Position numbers and translations under genes: made by a program. Source: Gordionus sp. m RMFG-2023 (lineage: Eukaryota; Nematomorpha; Gordioida; Chordodea; Parachordodidae). From it: DNA of 64,000 nt. Location of the stretch: positions 15,006,846-15,070,845 of the forward strand of contig NC_088779.1 in NCBI RefSeq assembly GCF_954871325.1, written 5' to 3'. Positions 40,901 through 46,959 of the stretch are shown piece after piece (within the stretch, counting starts at the first letter, position 1; every line of letters starts with the position of its first letter). Below the pieces are notes generated by a model. It was not told the DNA's origin. It was given only the letters and a program-made list of their open reading frames with translations, and did not search any database.

Positions 40901-42622
40901 ATGAAGGGTTATAATAACTTTCTCGTTTATTTGATATGGGTGAAGCAGAAATTTCCCTTTTATTTGACGATGAATGAATAAAAAATTTTTCCTTTATTTT
41001 AGGATGAAACTTGTTATAATTTGTTAAGGTGATTCAGAAATTTTCTGTTATTTTGATATAGTACTTGCAAAGTATTTTATACTTTTAACTATGCAGAAAT
41101 TATTTGGAAAATATTGTACTTTATATTTTTAAGATATGAATTTCACAATATCTCAAAAATGTTTCTCTGCATATTCAATAAAATATTTTTACCTTTTAAT
41201 CTTGCTAGATGGTGAAAGGTTTTTTTCTATAGCCAATCGCTTATTAGAGGAAAGGCGAACACAATTGAAATAAAAATGCATGGTCATTATTCTTTTTCTA
41301 AATATAAATTATGATTATAAATTGTATTTTGTGTATTATGAAATTAGAGAAATAAAAACTTTTGATAAAATAAGATCAAAAAAGCAAAAATATAGCAATA
41401 AAGTCTTTAAAATTTAAAACCATGAATTTTCGGGCACGATGGTCATAATAAAAATATTGTAGCCCTCAATTTTTTTTATTAGCTTCAATTCGATGCCATT
41501 GTTAATATTTTTAAAAAAGTTTTTGACCTTCCCCCTACCATCATGACTTAGGACCTAGAATAATGATTAAATGCTTTTTTATTAGCCTTAATTTGATACC
41601 CTTGATGAGATATTTTTAGAAAAATTCTTACCCCTTTTATTCCATGACCTAGCGTGACAATTAATTTTAATAGCCTTAAATTTTTTTATTAGCTTTCATT
41701 TAATACCTAGTGATATTATTGGGAAAAGTTTTTAACCCCCCCTCCCCACCTCTCCCATGACCTAGATCTGAGGACCTAGAATAATGATCAATTTTGATAG
41801 AAATATTTTAATTTACCCTCCCCACTCCTACTTACCATGATTTTGACTCGAGAACCTAGAGTGATAATTAATTAAATAAAAAATTAACAAATTAAATGCA
41901 CAATATAAAAAAATATTTAAAATGGCGAAAATTTCGGAGAGTTTGTATATTTCTTTTGAGAGATACATTCAAAAATTTTTGAGAAAATTAAAATTTTCAT
42001 ATCAAAATCCTCTAATTTTTTTAAATAAAATATCTGGGAAAACCAGTAAAATTTTTTAGTTTTTATTATTATCAATTCTCAATGTATTAGTTTTTATTCT
42101 GAGGCAAGAAATAATGTAAGTCATTATATTTATATTGTTATATCTAATTAAAATTTTTATAAAAATCCAGCGAATGACGCCATGAGACAACTTATTTCTA
42201 AAATGGAAGGGAACCACAACCGCGATGGTAATTTGAGAGCAGCCGAGGAATTTATTTACAACCCAAGACCGAATTTAAACTCTTTTTCATCTAAGGATTA
42301 TCCAGTCCCTGCACGTCATATAGACCATTCACTAGGCCTAGATAGAAATTACAGGCAACCACTCCCTCAACCTCTATTACAAATGATCCCTCCTAATCCC
42401 AATATTCCCAACCTTAATGCCAATAACAATAACCGTTTCATGAGGGATATGATGGACAACATCATGAATTCCATAAAGAAAAAGAAGCATTTTAACCCCC
42501 TATCAAACCAAGTCAGCAATATGTATAGCGCTAACGAGAATTTCGGGGGAAACAGAATCACACAATTAGCTCCCTTATTCCCTAATCACAACAACCCTGC
42601 TAACCGAAACAGGAACGAGTAA
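1829..42622 (+). CDS. Seven-exon host gene for a U1/matrin-type zinc-finger protein (gene span)
   Basis: Seven short coding islands join into one reading frame of about 506 codons: 1829-1997, 2092-2234, 7996-8118, 8890-8953, 18380-18529, 24153-24572 and 42171-42622. All introns start GT and end AG, and each donor phase equals the next acceptor phase (1, 0, 0, 1, 1, 1). Islands are richer in G+C than the flanks and encode hydrophilic, non-repetitive protein. Predicted order: N-terminal region, a C-x2-C-x11-H-x5-H finger (C78, C81, H93, H99), a charged acidic segment, a Ser/Asp/Lys-rich linker, a basic-acidic stretch, and a Pro/Asn-rich C-terminus ending in a Lys run and RNRNE. U1/matrin fingers generally bind double-stranded RNA or act in splicing complexes; a nuclear RNA-related role is inference. 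I cannot name the ortholog. Individual exon edges, especially the fourth, remain predictions. Confidence 0.75.
1998..2091 (+). other. Intron 1, 94 bp
   Basis: Starts GTTATA and ends TATAAAG at 2091. Removing it joins the phase-1 Gly codon to exon 2 and gives the continuous stretch PLIGLQFVVEYFYEG. Very AT-rich, unlike the exons, and contains the stop that ends the exon 1 frame. It is the only small intron of this gene. Confidence 0.7.
2092..2234 (+). CDS. Zinc-finger gene exon 2 (the finger)
   Basis: Encodes LQFVVEYFYEG followed by the zinc finger CELCDKKCDLRTLEFHVIGY and then SHRWSYI. Cys78, Cys81, His93 and His99 form C-x2-C-x11-H-x5-H, close to the U1-type spacing, with the H-x2-G-x2-H arrangement common in U1/matrin fingers. 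The acceptor is AAAG at 2091; the donor ATC|GTAATT at 2235 is phase 0. Between this exon and the next lie a GC-rich MITE fragment, dispersed repeats and foldback A. Confidence 0.78.
2235..3766. other. Intron 2, left part: MITE fragment and dispersed repeats
   Basis: About 2284-2500 is a GC-richer stretch starting TAGAGGCCTGCATCAGACC, like the tips of the MITEs at 17.49 and 23.32 kb. At 2600-3130 come C-runs and AGAAAATTAAAATTTTCA-type motifs that recur in the repeat at 40.88-42.06 kb. At 3200-3395 there is a short open frame followed by a consensus donor (GTGAGT at 3396), but its phase does not fit the neighbouring exons. The rest is AT-rich with nothing recognisable. Confidence 0.45.
4525..5660 (+). 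repeat. Left satellite array of element A, about 10 units of 119 bp
   Basis: Each unit has the core TGACAATTGTCATAATCG, a 12-bp perfect palindrome TGACAATTGTCA plus flank, then a T-rich stretch, TTGACGAAAAT and AGTGAAGATGTACCA. Some units have a changed core (GACATTTGTC). Cores fall near 4531, 4648, 4767, 4886 and onward at roughly 119-bp steps. Confidence 0.88.
5935..6785 (-). repeat. Right satellite array of element A, about 8 units
   Basis: Same unit as the left array in opposite orientation (AACGATTATGACAATTGTCA cores near 5955, 6077, 6196, 6305, 6412, 6531, 6652 and 6768). The two arrays could pair into a long hairpin. Confidence 0.87.
7481..7596. repeat. Right-end fragment of the element C family
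   Basis: Sequence such as CTCGCTTTAAAGGTTTTGCG, GATAAAAGTTTTGTTATAAAA and the closing GCTGAATTGACAT matches the right end of element C at about 54,770-54,961. Its left part is the target copy produced by element A, so A landed inside or beside an older C-type end. Confidence 0.6.
7597..7995. other. Intron 2, right end
   Basis: AT-rich sequence with a GC-richer patch (about 7715-7840, GGCCGG, TCAAGATCCAGCCTACTTG) that may be a MITE remnant. It ends at the acceptor TATAG before exon 3. Confidence 0.3.
7996..8118 (+). CDS. Zinc-finger gene exon 3
   Basis: Phase 0 at both ends, 41 codons: KLKHPYYANEIREYGSRKQD followed by RTDAIEEYSNRIEAEEGFSR and K. The acceptor is AAATATAG at 7995; a second in-frame acceptor 3 bp later is possible. 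The donor is AAG|GTATTG at 8119, with an alternative in-frame donor 6 bp on. The segment follows the finger directly and is charged, probably helical. It is far more protein-like than the flanks. Confidence 0.75.
8149..8520. repeat. Dispersed repeat R, copy 1
   Basis: Begins TAGTAGATAGCCCGTCAAAAA 30 bp after exon 3. A second copy begins TAGCAGATAACCCGTCAAGAA at 40,881. Both run into C-rich motifs (AACCCCCTTTCC). No coding capacity or clear terminal repeats; the 3' end is uncertain. Confidence 0.45.
8521..8889. other. Intron 3, remainder
   Basis: AT-rich with GGCC-containing islands (about 8535-8600) but no gene or element I can define. It ends at TATTTTTAAG before the candidate exon 4. Confidence 0.3.
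8890..8953 (+). CDS. Zinc-finger gene exon 4 (candidate)
   Basis: 64-bp island with acceptor ATATTTTTAAG at 8889 and donor TCAG|GTTATA at 8954. Entering in phase 0 and leaving in phase 1, it supplies exactly the shift needed between exon 3 (phase 0) and exon 5 (phase 1). It encodes IKKSMTVSNTKILTIEDAMHS plus one base. An in-frame acceptor 9 bp downstream is an alternative. The island is short, so chance openness cannot be excluded; phase fit is the main support. Confidence 0.5.
8954..9289. other. Intron 4, left end
   Basis: AT-rich, no gene or element recognised. Confidence 0.3.
9290..11680. repeat. Inverted-repeat structure D
   Basis: About 9290-9870 is repeated in reverse at about 11,100-11,680 with obvious divergence. 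Examples are GAGATATAAGTCTCCAA against the complement of TAGAGGCCCATATCTCAGC, CGGAAATGAT against ATCATTTCCGG, and TTTCAAGTTGGGCC against TTCAACTTGAAA. The spacer of about 1.2 kb holds a decayed coding fragment. Tips and target duplication could not be fixed. It differs from foldbacks A-C in lacking the 119-bp satellite. Confidence 0.6.
10050..10560 (+). pseudogene. Decayed retroelement gag-like fossil inside D
   Basis: Plus-strand translation, broken in several places, gives segments such as EIIKQLKNKFETTHSRNKK and STTEFIARTEKNW, resembling capsid-region sequences of LTR-type retroelements. Old, partial and without recognisable protease, RT or LTRs. Family assignment is tentative. Confidence 0.3.
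11870..12560 (-). pseudogene. hAT transposase relic (DUF4371/ZNF862-like type)
   Basis: Minus-strand reading from 12,560 downward gives a DVRWVSGGHRNVKAIW block (the RW motif region), an FLMYDVLIELSNLSLSLQAR block and, near 11,960, MNVIITDSSASF from the C-terminal dimerisation region. Order and spacing match hAT transposases related to the vertebrate ZNF862/KIAA1586 group. Only the C-terminal half remains, with many stops and frameshifts. No TIRs found. Confidence 0.65.
12561..14218. other. Intron 4, gene-free stretch
   Basis: AT-rich. Around 13,200-13,275 several GGTCCCC/GGCCCC-type words repeat on both strands, perhaps an old MITE. Nothing else recognised. Confidence 0.3.
14296..17176 (-). 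pseudogene. LINE ORF: APE endonuclease plus reverse transcriptase, broken
   Basis: Reading from 17,176: endonuclease motifs ASLNIGTLKG, DIACIQETKWKG, IIGGDLNAHVG, TQIDYML and HKLLIMDL. RT motifs follow: KARGPDDIPIESLKALG, NCQNYRGIKLMSHC, MPGRSTTDAIHAI, HMVFLDLEKAFDRIPRKL, GVHQGSALSPLLF and the catalytic FADDIVILTE, then YLGSTI and a tail with RLRWYGHTMRRP and KRKRGRPKLQWGHKV. One in-frame stop lies near 16,760 (the second copy reads LSVYAPQTG there). Frame changes occur near 16,200, 15,780 and 15,400. The last segment (15,372-14,296) is a long open RT. Function in life: target-primed reverse transcription. This copy is inactive as read. Confidence 0.9.
17319..17399 (-). ncRNA. tRNA-like promoter sequence at the LINE 5' end
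   Basis: On the minus strand the element begins GCCGGGGTGGCCTAATGGGT. An A-box-like TGGCCTAATGGG (plus 17,377-17,389) and a B-box-like GGGTTCAATCC (plus 17,326-17,336) are about 40 bp apart, as in a tRNA gene. A CCA end and a good anticodon arm are not evident. The second LINE copy begins with the same module, so it belongs to the element rather than to a nearby tRNA gene. An internal RNA polymerase III promoter is inferred. Confidence 0.6.
17419..18379. other. Intron 4, right end, with possible MITE end
   Basis: CAGAGATCTGCACGCCCG near 17,490 resembles the MITE tips at 2.28 and 23.32 kb, and AGCCCGGCC near 17,765 could be its other side. The rest is AT-rich. It ends at GAATTATAG before exon 5. 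Confidence 0.35.
18380..18529 (+). CDS. Zinc-finger gene exon 5
   Basis: Phase 1 at both ends, 49 whole codons, polar and Ser/Asp/Lys-rich: VSSRSNKDDKKSDGSSHQLD, then LVNDFLNKASHSRPVDISFN, then HTSNYRDIN. The acceptor is ATTATAG at 18,379; the donor AATA|GTAATT begins at 18,530. Clearly richer in G+C than the surrounding intron. Too short and too close to stops to be seen as a long open frame; it was found by reading for splice-bounded coding islands. Confidence 0.7.
18530..19798. other. Intron 5, left part
   Basis: Mostly AT-rich. It contains a C-run of about 15 at 18,608 and three diverged tandem units of about 60 bp at 19,430-19,610 (AAACAAAGGAGGGG, ACAAAAGAGGGGGA, TAAAAGAGGAGGA words). 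No gene seen. Confidence 0.35.
19807..21973 (+). mobile_element. hAT transposon with transposase
   Basis: Tips CAGGGGTTCGAACC and (complement of right) CAGGGTTTCGAACC. ATTATAAT at 19,799-19,806 is repeated exactly at 21,974-21,981, a perfect 8-bp target duplication. Subterminal sequence on both sides is packed with GAACCG-type words, probably transposase binding sites. Length 2167 bp. Lies in intron 5 of the zinc-finger gene in the same orientation. Confidence 0.92.
20011..21544 (+). pseudogene. hAT transposase interrupted by a 94-bp tandem duplication
   Basis: Reading starts at FPEVYQKLNS and runs through the DxATRxxRSILGIN and TITTDNAANM blocks of the RNase H fold, an Asp/Asn-rich insertion (about 20,288-20,420, DEEDDEDDDLNDYLI), GIRCASHTFQLAIND, then TRWNSIYLMLERL and the C-terminal dimerisation domain with SVTQVSVERAFSSLKF. 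The 94-bp segment at 20,598-20,691 is repeated head to tail at 20,692-20,785. Because 94 is not a multiple of three, the frame changes there (frames 20,074-20,841 and 20,705-21,544). Otherwise the gene is open from the RNase H region onward. An N-terminal BED finger is not visible, so the N-terminus is missing or in an upstream exon. Confidence 0.85.
22290..22533. mobile_element. GC-rich hAT-type MITE
   Basis: Left tip CAGAGATACC, right tip (complement) CAGAGACCGGCAAGCC. Inside are repeated CCCGGCCCGG/GGCCGG words facing each other. No matching 8-bp target duplication (TATACCTG versus ATTAAGTA), so an end may be misplaced or eroded. Confidence 0.5.
22534..23311. other. Intron 5, gene-free stretch
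   Basis: AT-rich, nothing recognisable beyond scattered words such as AGTTCTAAGTATC. Confidence 0.3.
23320..23642. mobile_element. GC-rich hAT-type MITE with perfect target duplication
   Basis: 323 bp. Tips TAGGATCTGCATCGGGCC and (complement of right) TAGAGATCTGAAAAAGTAGG. ATTTGGGC at 23,312-23,319 is repeated at 23,643-23,650. Subterminal arrays of GCCCGGCCC words on the left and the same facing on the right make it fold back. No coding capacity. Confidence 0.85.
23651..24152. other. Intron 5, right end
   Basis: AT-rich. A 72-codon open frame at 23,909-24,127 is Lys/Ile/Phe-rich by composition and unlike the exons. It ends at the acceptor CCCATCAAAG before exon 6. Confidence 0.35.
24153..24572 (+). 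CDS. Zinc-finger gene exon 6
   Basis: 420 bp, phase 1 in and out. It starts TRIPSPVRKKTIFAPEDQQH, has HPHPKVANSWQVITANKHIL in the first third, then a charged block EEMADEQEFREFILYKRLKR with a following KFDSE, likely helical and basic, and an Asn-rich low-complexity tail (SYSPNNNEHPENESSNNF). The acceptor is AAAG at 24,152; the donor CAAG|GTTTAA is at 24,573. The open frame is the longest non-transposon coding stretch in the first 40 kb apart from exon 7. No known domain recognised. Confidence 0.8.
24667..26616. mobile_element. Foldback element E (long inverted repeats, hAT-like tip)
   Basis: Left tip TAGGGGTGTATCGACGATTC. Arms of at least about 500 bp (24,830-25,430 and 25,990-26,420) are inverted and closely similar; for example TTAGCGTATCTGGGTAAT at about 25,067 matches the complement near 26,170, and AATATCGCGAATAATG recurs on both arms. 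The right side near 26,577-26,616 (GATCCGATATTAAAATTCTG) looks like the inner part of the same tip, cut short where another hAT begins. No transposase. First large element of intron 6. Confidence 0.65.
26776..27224. mobile_element. hAT-type MITE with CGATATC-rich ends
   Basis: Left tip TAGGTGTATGCCAATACC, right tip (complement) TAGGGATGCACCGATTTATC. Inside, CCGATAT/ATATCGG words face each other near both ends and the middle is AT-rich. Flanks GTTTATAT and GTTATAAT agree at 6 of 8 bases, compatible with an old target duplication. Confidence 0.55.
28371..29750 (+). repeat. Left satellite array of element B, about 11 units of 119-120 bp
   Basis: Cores TGACAATTGTCATAATCG recur near 28,457, 28,577, 28,697, 28,817, 28,937 and onward. 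The rest of the unit (AGTGAAGATGTACTATGG, TTTTTTAGTTTTTTTAAAG, AATAGGTAAAAATATG) is homologous along its length to the element C unit. Units are more alike than in A or C, suggesting recent homogenisation. Confidence 0.9.
30360..32350 (-). repeat. Right satellite array of element B, about 17 units
   Basis: Same unit inverted; cores every 108-120 bp from about 30,450 to 32,324. Some units are shorter through loss of the ACTAAAAAATG segment. More units than on the left, so the arrays expanded independently. Confidence 0.9.
33731..36256 (+). mobile_element. hAT transposon of the DUF4371/ZMYM1-like type
   Basis: 2526 bp. Tips CAGTGACCCCTACAACGG and (complement of right) CAGTGACCCCTACACT, with G-runs just inside both. 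GTAATGGG at 33,723-33,730 is repeated at 36,257-36,264, a perfect 8-bp target duplication. It sits inside the dimerisation-domain relic of an older minus-strand hAT. Confidence 0.92.
34048..36081 (+). pseudogene. DUF4371-type hAT transposase, spliced and lightly broken
   Basis: N-terminal block NQAFWGNRQQDGNMMSLIKL, then YSIIVDGTYDVSKSEAIALI (catalytic Asp region of the RNase H fold), VGQSYDGA, MSGRINGVQALIRAEAPKAA, FIWCYCHRLNLIVVQ, a long helical section, and the C-terminal dimerisation domain TIPTTSCTAERVMSKIKLIK with TRLRSVMKDPFLNNLTILSM. A GT-AG intron of about 50 bp (34,843-34,892) joins NTTR to SWLTSYKAIV in frame. One stop lies at 34,261-34,263, a frame change near 34,575 and further changes around 35,200-35,400. 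The target duplication is intact, so insertion is not ancient. Confidence 0.85.
36611..37170. other. Intron 6, gene-free stretch
   Basis: AT-rich, no gene or repeat family recognised. Confidence 0.3.
37171..38251 (-). pseudogene. Retroelement C-terminal fragment with endonuclease-like domain
   Basis: Minus-strand pieces in several frames. The last (37,569-37,171) has a Cys/His cluster (C-x2-C with CKSPVDSKGRHGFNC), then GRHQRHTAVNNIINRSLTA and LRPDGMTTIPWAFGKSLIWD, resembling the zinc-finger plus restriction-like endonuclease end of R2/NeSL-type non-LTR retroelements. Upstream pieces (38,251-37,671) look like the region behind an RT, with LGYPLA and HLPAHQSLFLIGRYLYIPK. The RT itself is absent. 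Old and partial; exact clade uncertain. Confidence 0.55.
38252..38848. other. Intron 6, gene-free stretch
   Basis: AT-rich, nothing recognised. Confidence 0.3.
38857..39665 (+). mobile_element. Internally deleted hAT with perfect target duplication
   Basis: 809 bp. Tips CAGGGTTGGCAAGTC and (complement of right) CAGGGTTGTGCATTT. ATTAAAAC at 38,849-38,856 is repeated at 39,666-39,673. Subterminal GTCAATTGACC/TTTGACCGG words face each other. Inside, a 90-codon open frame (38,988-39,257, KKGKKDVNTCDHNVCLFFGS) and then a broken dimerisation remnant (PSSTSSL, MKIEIDLRSKISGKLFKKY) at about 39,300-39,420 show it descends from a full hAT that lost its middle. Confidence 0.85.
39674..40880. other. Intron 6, gene-free stretch
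   Basis: AT-rich with short C-runs near 40,505. No coding island or element ends recognised. Confidence 0.3.
40881..42060. repeat. Dispersed repeat R, copy 2, with internal degenerate tandem repeat
   Basis: Begins TAGCAGATAACCCGTCAAGAA like the copy at 8149. At 41,450-41,880 four diverged units of about 110-130 bp repeat ATTAGCTTTCATTTAATACC, a C-rich tract, CCATGACCTAG and AATAATGAT. GAGAAAATTAAAATTTTCA near 41,980 also occurs near 3061 in intron 2. Nature unknown; no ORF. Confidence 0.5.
42171..42622 (+). CDS. Zinc-finger gene exon 7 (last coding exon)
   Basis: The acceptor AAAAATCCAG at 42,170 gives phase 1, matching exon 6; the Ala codon is split G|CG. It encodes NDAMRQLISKMEGNHNRDGN and LRAAEEFIYNPRPNLNS, then a Pro/Asn/Arg-rich stretch (PLPQPLLQMIPPNPNIPN), a MRDMMDNIMNSIKKKK block and the end NPANRNRNE, stop TAA at 42,620. 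Much higher G+C than its flanks. The Lys run could be a nuclear localisation signal (inference). The ATG at 42,182 is internal, not a start. Confidence 0.8.
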
Positions 42623-42729
42623 TCTTTATTGCTTTATTTCGATTTTTTAAGTAGTGTCCATTTATTATGGTCCCGTTTTGGGAATCTCTCTTATAACTCC
42701 TAGAAATTTTTTACATAAAAGTTTATATT

Positions 42730-42778
42730 AATAAATGTTAGGGAAGTAAATACTTATATTTAATTGAGTTTTAATAAA
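42730..42778 (+). terminator. Candidate polyadenylation signals of the zinc-finger gene
   Basis: AATAAA occurs at 42,730-42,735 and 42,773-42,778, about 110-150 bp after the stop codon. In sequence this AT-rich such hexamers are common by chance, so position is the main argument. Confidence 0.3.
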
Positions 42779-44721
42779 AATCGTTAAAAATGGAAAATCC
42801 TATTGCCATTTATTAATAATATTAAATATATTAGAAGAAGAAAGAATATTTTTAATAAAAATTTATGATTAAAGGAGACTGGAGTAAAACGATTTATATT
42901 TTGTATTTTTACCATAAAAATTTTAAATAAAGGCAAAACAGAACAAATTATAAATTTTTATATGGATCAATCTTTCACCTAGAAAAATAAAATAAAGTGT
43001 AACTCTACCTATTTAGGAATTATGATTATGTGAAGTGAGCCATTTTATCCCGTACCTAGGGTGAAATGCTAAGTACCCGTGGTTAAAATAAATTTGAACT
43101 CAACTTTATAGTTTTAATTTTGACATCATCTATTAAACTTTTATGCATATAAACTACTCAATAAGGGAATATAAATAAATTTTTAAAAATATCATATTTT
43201 GAATGTGCTCATTTTAGGTCCATAATAAATTTCAATTATTCTTCACTTTTGCAACTAATTTTACTAATTTATTCCATATATAACACAAATTATTGATTTA
43301 TTCATTTTTGCTCAAAAATATCTTTTTATATTTTTTAGCGTTAATATTTCAAAATTCTTTTTTGCAGATTTAATCAGAAGGATCATTTTAACTGTTTTAC
43401 TTATAACAGCTTATACCAAGGTGATAAATATTATACAAATCGTTATTACTTGAGTTCTAGTTATGCTATAACCTTCAGATAAATTTTATTTCATAGCTAC
43501 AACTTAAAGGCATCTAAATTTTTGAATAATTTGGATAAAATATATTTTGCTATAAAATTATACTAGAAGGTATTTGTATAATTTTTGGCTTAAACACGGT
43601 TTTTTGGCTAAATGTGACAAACCAAGAAGATTTTCCATAAGTATAAATATGTAAGATATTATATATAAAAATACATCTTCATACTAAATTTTCCAACCAT
43701 CACTAAAACTAAAAGTAATAAATTTCCAACTACAAATTTTATTCGCCAACTAAATATATTTTTAAAAAAATAACAAAATTTAATTATAAATATAAAATTC
43801 GTCCCTTTTATACTTTACAGAAATCACGAGTTCTACACGTGATATATAAAATCAGGCGACTATTTATAAATATGATAAATATTAAACAAAATAATTTTAA
43901 ATAATATGACACGCCCTCCATAAATACCCCCATATTCCTGGCCCAGTTGTGACTTTAGAATAGGCATACTTTTAGAATTCTAATTCATCATGGGTTCTCT
44001 CAATCGTGACAAATATTCAGTTTTATAAATTTTGAATTTCTATTAATAATTATCAATAATTCCAAATTATTTTATTATAAATTAACCATCAAATATGATT
44101 GAAAATTTTGAAGAATATATATTTTTTTTTCTTTAACTTACCCCATTTGATTTCTTATCTGAATAATATAGAATTCTATAATATTTCACAAGAACCGACA
44201 TATTTTATCTTCCTTCCAATATCTTTTAGTGGTTTCATTTTCAAAATACCAATAGTCACGCTGAAGTAGGCATTGTTGCTTCGTTTATGATCGAATATTA
44301 GTTATCTTGAACCAACTTTAATGATTTGCTACCTAATCTTTATCGAGTTTGAAATATTGTTATCTGGACTCAAAGTTAATGTTGTCTCCGTAGTATCTAG
44401 TTTGAACGAATATTAATCTCTCTGATGGAATTTAATTTATTTTGAAATCACATACAAAATTTTATATTTTATTTACCCCCAACACGTCCAATTTTTTTAA
44501 AAAATAAATTATTCATTTTACTAATCCACTGTAAGATTAAAATCGAAAAAAAATTTGAGAATCAAGAGGCACAAAATTTTATATTATAAAGTAACGGTAA
44601 TGATTACCCTAAAATACTTTATAAGATACTAATCATCGCTATTTATTTGAGAGAAATTAATGTATTCAGGCAAATTAATGATTTGAGTGAAGCCAATATA
44701 TCTGGATAATTAATTGATTTG
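42779..44721. other. Gene-free stretch downstream of the zinc-finger gene
   Basis: AT-rich, no coding island or element ends seen. AAATTCGTCCCTTTTATA near 43,797 also occurs near 19,109, a possible old shared repeat. Confidence 0.3.
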
Positions 44722-44729
44722 TGCGAAAT

Positions 44730-44960
44730 CAGGGGCGTCACTAACCTTTACAATCTCATTTGGGGCTTAATTTTCAAAATTACCTTTTATTTTTTAATTA
44801 ACATTATCAAAAATTACCTTTTTCTACATTTTCAAATTACCTTTTTTTAAATTTTTTTTAGCTATCAAAATTACACTTGGTATAAAGGAAAAATTCAAAT
44901 TTTGAGGAGCTCTTCAAATTTTTCAGTAAGCCCCTGCCTCCTCCCCTAGTGACGCTACTG
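44730..44960. mobile_element. hAT-type MITE, 231 bp
   Basis: Tips CAGGGGCGTCACTAACC and (complement of right) CAGTAGCGTCACTAG. Flanks TGCGAAAT and AGCGGAAT agree at 6 of 8 bases. The interior repeats AAAATTACCTTTT words. The GGCGTCACTA tip is typical of widespread hAT MITEs. Confidence 0.7.
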
Positions 44961-45980
44961 AGCGGAATCAACTTTAGACAAATATATTGGTATTGATCCC
45001 ACCCTAGTTGGCTTACTTTATACAATCTAGAAGTTTGTAAAAAACCTGGCCCGAAAAATAAAAGTAATTTGTTCAAAGAAAAAACATAATTTTTGCCTGG
45101 CACAAATTATTTATCGTACTTGAATTGAGATGAATAATTAATTTTAAAATTTTAGCTATCAATCTTGATAAGGATTTTGAATAATTTGCCATAAAATATT
45201 ATATTTTATAAAAATTATTTAGGATGAATCAAAAGATTGATAACTGTATCAGAACATTAATCAAAAAAGGAGGACCATCAAGGCGATAATACAAATTTGG
45301 AGCCCTTAAAATTAAAAAAATTATTTTATCACATCGATTTATAATATAACATAGATTAGTAAAATAGTATACTAAAACTTATCGGAAATTTTTCGAATAA
45401 AGATGAATTTAGTAGATATTTTGGATAAAAGATGAAAAAATTTCAATAATACAAACTGTAGATCTGATGGATTTTTTAATATTTATTTTCATATGTTTCG
45501 AATTAGTGATATAATTTTAATAAATTGCTGGACTTTGCATTTCATTTAATAATGTTTTTATTGAAAATTTTTCTTTTTTGTCCAAAATATTCAATTTTTT
45601 GCAACAATAATAATAAATTTGAAAAATTTCGATATTATACTTTATACTATTGCTAAGAAAATTTTTCAAGATTTATTTTATATGAAAAATTCAAATGATT
45701 AATAAATATATAAATTTATGTTAACATTATCAATTTCATAATTTGAAATTTTAGCATTTGCGAATTATAACTCATGTAAAATTATCATTATTTGTATAAG
45801 TTACATTGAAACAAAATAAAATTAAAGCCTCAAATACTATATTATTTAACAAGATTTTTTAATTTTCATAAAACCTAAGCATGTTTTAAACTATGAAATT
45901 TGATTCTTTATTTTTCTTTTAAATTTTCAAATAAACTAAATGTAAAAATTGTATATTTAGACGTGTCTTCTTTTCACCTT
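44961..45980. other. Gene-free stretch
   Basis: AT-rich, nothing recognised. Confidence 0.3.
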
Positions 45981-45989
45981 AAACTTCTA

Positions 45990-46910
45990 CGTTATAAACT
46001 AAGTCAAACTGTGAGGCTATTTTGAATACAATATCTTTTATTATTACTTTGTGAACAAAGGAATTAAAAAGCTATATGTTGCTTACACAATTTTTATCTC
46101 AAATCTTAGTAGTAACATTTACCCAAAGAAAAATCTGATCTCTAATTGTCAATTGTGGCATGAAATGGATTTTGGTAATCAAAAACCCAATATACTAAAT
46201 ATTATCCACCTCACCCAATATTCAAAATTAAAATAAAAGGTAAATTAATAATCCTATCAATTTTGCTTTTAATCGACATAAATTATGTACCCATACATGC
46301 TTATTCGTTTCAATTTCCTATATATAATATCATTTAACAAATTATTCCTAACTACAAGTGTCACCTAATAAATCACAACTAAGCTTTTGCATAAAATTTT
46401 TATTTTATTTTGAGTAATTTATTTGAACCTAAAAACTTATTCATCAGATATTTTGATTTTTAAGTTCAACAATAACCTTTTTTTAAATTTTATTTTATTC
46501 CACCTCAAATTTTTATATAAGTTATTTCCAATATTAATCAACCTGATATTACCATTTAACTTGAAATTGATTTCTCTACATAATCTCTTAATTCCCTAAC
46601 ATTTTAACCAAATTATTGTTAAAATATACATATCAACCTATTATAATTATTCCCCCTCTATATATTTTCCATGTATATTCCCTCATTTCCATCTTCCAAC
46701 ACTACACTATTCGCTGTTTGGTCTTGGGAGAGCCTATCATGGATTTATACATATTTTCCTTTTGGAATCAGACTGATCTAAAGGCCTGATTACTAGCTCT
46801 TCGCCACCGATTGTTATAAACTGGGCTAAACTGTGAGATTATTTTGAATATAATATCTCTTATTACTTTCCAAACAAAGGAATCAGAAATTACACATCCG
46901 CCTCTGCTAT
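45990..46910. repeat. Pair of direct repeats about 0.83 kb apart
   Basis: GTTATAAACTAAGTCAAACTG at about 45,992 and GTTATAAACTGGGCTAAACTG at about 46,813 start two similar stretches of about 90 bp, each continuing through TTTTGAAT, ATAATATCT and CAAAGGAAT. They could be parts of LTRs of a lost element or a simple duplication. The sequence between them shows no retroelement genes. Confidence 0.4.
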
Positions 46911-46959
46911 ATATACATGATATTTGTAATGAAATAGTTTGACATGCAAAAAATATTAA

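Noticed and set aside
42182-42622. Separate gene starting at ATG 42,182
   Set aside because: An in-frame acceptor 11 bp upstream has the phase that exon 6 requires, so the ATG is taken as internal.
46051-46236. Short open frame between direct repeats
   Set aside because: Partly made of the repeat itself; no recognisable domain.
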